From: a virus
Direction: 5' to 3' (one strand)
IMG/VR virus record: IMGVR_UViG_3300001372_000009
Span: 1-31,126 of that record
Length of the DNA: 31,126 nucleotides
Position 1 is the first letter of the stretch; every line of letters begins with the position of its first letter. Below are positions 29,274 to 31,126 of this stretch, piece after piece. Under the pieces are notes generated by a model. The model did not search any database, was not told the origin of the DNA, and was given only the letters and a program-made list of their open reading frames with translations. A program made the position numbers and the translations under genes.

Positions 29274-30736
29274 AGGTACAACCTGTAAAAATAGAGCGGT
29301 ATCTTAATCCGGTGGCCCAGCAACATCTTATCAGCTCGGCGCCATACAATACTCTCATTGCCGGTCGCGCATTTGGAAAGAGCTTCACGAATGGATTAAA
29401 GCAAGCCAAAAAACTCGCACTAATGCCTCGAAGCCTTGGCCTGTTTACGTCGCCAACATACCAAATGATTTACACCAAGACGCTCATACCCATGAAGGCA
29501 GCGTGGGAGCAGCATATGAGATACATTGAGGGCATCCACTACGTTGTCGGAAAAGTCCCTCCTAAATACTTCGAAAAGCCTTGGCACAAGCCGCATCGAT
29601 ATGAAAATGTGGTTACTTTTTGGAATGGGAGAACCATTCTGTTCGGATCATTTGATCGTCCCGCTCTTCTCTCCGGGGGATCGTACGACGATGTTGATAC
29701 AGACGAGGCCTACATGATCAACAAGGAAGATTATGACAATTATGTCATTCCTACCGTGAGGGGTACGCACCCGTCTTTTAAGCGTTGTCCCATACACCTG
29801 CAGCAGTCATTTACGAGCAGCATGCCCTACAGAAACCAAGGTGATTGGCTACTAGATATGCAGGGTAAGGCAAAGCAGAATCCAAAGATGTATGCCTTCC
29901 ATGGATGGGAGCCAAACGCCAAAGTGCAGAAAGGATCTACCTGGATGAACCGTCACGTTCTGGGTGACAAGGCTATACAACAGATGATCGCTGAAATGGG
30001 ATTACACGCCGTTATTGTCATGATCGATAATCAGCAGCTCACCAATTATGGTAACACCTTCTACCCTGCCCTGGGCCCAAAGCATTGGTACATACCCAAA
30101 GCGAACGATAAGGTAATAAGCCAACCAATCAACAGTCTACAGACAAAGCGCGATGCCTCATTCGATGAGGGGCCAGATGACTATAACCCGGATGTGGCAC
30201 TCAATATCTCCCACGACTTTGGTAAGTTCAATTGTATCTGGATCGACCAGGAATACCCAAAGGAGATACGCTTCATCAATGCCATGCATACATACAATGG
30301 TGGTGAGGATCCCAAGGATATCGATGACCTGGCCGATGACTTCTGTGAGTACTACCGCATGCATAGAAGGAAGATTGTATACCAATGGGGAGACAAGAGC
30401 GGCAACAATGCAACGGCCAACTCAAAGAAGAACTTCTTCGAACAGTTCGCGGATAGGCTAAGGCATAGCGACTGGCGTGTCATTAGGAAGAAGACAGGAG
30501 ATGTAGAACACCTGGAACGCCATCGCTTTATCGGTAGGCTACATCGAGGCGAGGATCCACGCCTGCCTATTATCAGGCACAATGCAACCAACTGCGCAGA
30601 TGCCAGGATATCCCTCGAGGCCGCTGGCATGAAAAAGGATAAGAAGGACAAGAGCACTGAGCAGGATCCCAACGTCAAACCGCAACACGCACTCAGACGC
30701 ATACGACTACCGATTGTATCATGGCCTGCAGCATAA
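29270..30736 (+). CDS. Large terminase subunit (C-terminal frame disrupted)
   Basis: A 488-aa frame. The ATPase half has a variant Walker A AGRAFGKS (~31-38) and an acidic Walker B DDVDTDEAYM (~140-149). The nuclease half has ISHDFGKFN (~309-317), with the first metal-binding aspartate, and YQWGDKSGNN (~370-379), with the second. The third acidic motif of the family, S-D-A-Y-D-Y, is present only in the next frame (30693-30782). As read here the protein ends ALRRIRLPIVSWPAA, without it. The motor would translocate DNA but might lack headful cleavage unless the frame is restored. Confidence 0.85.
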   Translation: MKVQPVKIERYLNPVAQQHLISSAPYNTLIAGRAFGKSFTNGLKQAKKLALMPRSLGLFTSPTYQMIYTKTLIPMKAAWEQHMRYIEGIHYVVGKVPPKYFEKPWHKPHRYENVVTFWNGRTILFGSFDRPALLSGGSYDDVDTDEAYMINKEDYDNYVIPTVRGTHPSFKRCPIHLQQSFTSSMPYRNQGDWLLDMQGKAKQNPKMYAFHGWEPNAKVQKGSTWMNRHVLGDKAIQQMIAEMGLHAVIVMIDNQQLTNYGNTFYPALGPKHWYIPKANDKVISQPINSLQTKRDASFDEGPDDYNPDVALNISHDFGKFNCIWIDQEYPKEIRFINAMHTYNGGEDPKDIDDLADDFCEYYRMHRRKIVYQWGDKSGNNATANSKKNFFEQFADRLRHSDWRVIRKKTGDVEHLERHRFIGRLHRGEDPRLPIIRHNATNCADARISLEAAGMKKDKKDKSTEQDPNVKPQHALRRIRLPIVSWPAA

Positions 30737-30782
30737 GGAAAAGGAAAGCAACGTCGATGCTTATTCAACTAGCTTGGGCTGA
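30693..30782 (+). pseudogene. Out-of-frame C-terminus of the large terminase
   Basis: This frame reads SDAYDYRLYHGLQHKEKESN then VDAYSTSLG before TGA at 30780. The S-D-A-Y-D-Y motif is the usual third acidic motif of terminase nucleases. It follows directly after PNVKPQHA of the upstream frame, so a single +1 (or -2) change near 30689-30693 separates the two. Confidence 0.65.
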
Positions 30783-30810
30783 ATCAAATTCATATTTCCG
30801 TTAAAATTCG

Positions 30811-30830
30811 AATTGGCGACCGCCAAAATT
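30811..30830. terminator. Weak hairpin between terminase and integrase
   Basis: TTGGCG-AC-CGCCAA (30813-30826) with AT-rich flanks sits between two convergent genes, where a bidirectional terminator is expected. The stem is only 6 bp. The remaining bases to 30908 show nothing else I can name; an attachment site could lie here, but I cannot identify one. Confidence 0.35.
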
Positions 30831-30908
30831 CTTAAGGCCTTCGGGCATCACTATGGACATGTATATATTGTTTGCCGGCCAGCCTGATAACATTTGACTG
30901 ATCATCAA

Positions 30909-31126
30909 TCAGGTATGCGGTTTTTCGTCGGAAATCTTTGGTTCAAATCTGGCCTTCTTTGCCTCTATCAATTGTTTGACGCTGGTATGAACGTACTCCA
31001 TGCTGGTTTTGACGCTGCTGTGCCCCATCATTTTCTGGAGTGATACTACATCGCCGCCTTCAGCAATGAAGCTGCCAAATGTATGCCGGCTGGTGTGGTA
31101 GGTCACATTCTTTTTAATGACCAGGT
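30909..31126 (-). CDS. Tyrosine integrase, C-terminal part (runs off the window)
   Basis: The visible 72 residues hold the end of a tyrosine recombinase catalytic domain: TYHTSRHTFGSFIAEGGDVV (the H-x-x-R motif), SLQKMMGHSSVKTSMEYVHT (the G-H-S-S histidine and the catalytic tyrosine of MEYVH), then a charged tail EAKKARFEPK. It would integrate and excise phage DNA. The frame is open to the right edge (LVIKKNV... upstream), so the N-terminus is outside. Its presence argues for a temperate phage. Confidence 0.88.
   Translation of the reverse strand, partial: LVIKKNVTYHTSRHTFGSFIAEGGDVVSLQKMMGHSSVKTSMEYVHTSVKQLIEAKKARFEPKISDEKPHT

Noticed and set aside
1-31126. CRISPR arrays, tRNA or rRNA genes, insertion-sequence ends
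   Set aside because: No regularly spaced direct repeats with unique spacers, no cloverleaf with a recognisable anticodon arm, and no transposase were seen on reading.

Overview
The window is most of a tailed-phage genome of the kind integrated in or infecting Bacteroidota. Several things point there: the DUF6712-type head-tail connector, the Bacteroidota-style portal and tape-measure proteins, start codons mostly without Shine-Dalgarno sequences, promoter-like TAnnTTTG elements, and cargo genes for a lipoprotein, a TM2-domain protein and a PorT-like beta-barrel. A tyrosine integrase runs off the right edge, so a temperate phage or prophage is likely. Host genus cannot be told from the sequence.

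Layout. (1) 30-6625, early region, plus strand: TOPRIM/SF3 primase-helicase; a 140-bp cluster of GTAAC/GTTAC repeats; a small unknown gene; a DUF1643 gene; a complete diversity-generating retroelement (DGR) with two target genes, a template repeat and a reverse transcriptase; three small early genes. (2) 6768-9768: a structural protein, a fibre-like protein and two accessory proteins. (3) 9840-13623: S49 capsid protease with nested scaffold, major capsid protein and small head genes, closed by a strong terminator. (4) 13734-26428: portal, connector, a lysis cassette (holin-like protein, coiled-coil membrane protein, M15 endolysin, two-anchor spanin candidate), then tail genes and tape measure. 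(5) 26429-27691, minus strand: AT-richer three-gene moron cassette. (6) 27791-30782: small membrane protein, putative small terminase, micro-genes, large terminase. (7) 30909-31126, minus: integrase C-terminus.

The main result is the DGR. A 74-bp template (4334-4407) matches two variable repeats (3767-3840 and 4161-4234). All 108 comparisons at template non-A positions are identical, and 34 of 40 at template A positions differ, which is the signature of adenine-specific mutagenic retrohoming. The targets are small proteins (151 and 126 aa) in the early region, not tail fibres, and the variable patch is internal, followed by a conserved helix-like tail.

Two further patterns stand out. A 13-bp box ACCCRTCCTAAAA occurs four times, each 43-47 bp before the first start codon of a late block, with a T-rich promoter-like element at fixed spacing; it is probably the phage late promoter. 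Also, four genes (fibre-like protein, an 18.7-kb tail-region gene, a baseplate-like gene, large terminase) each have a recognisable end in another reading frame. The phage is therefore decaying, or the assembly carries indels, or (less likely) recoding is used.
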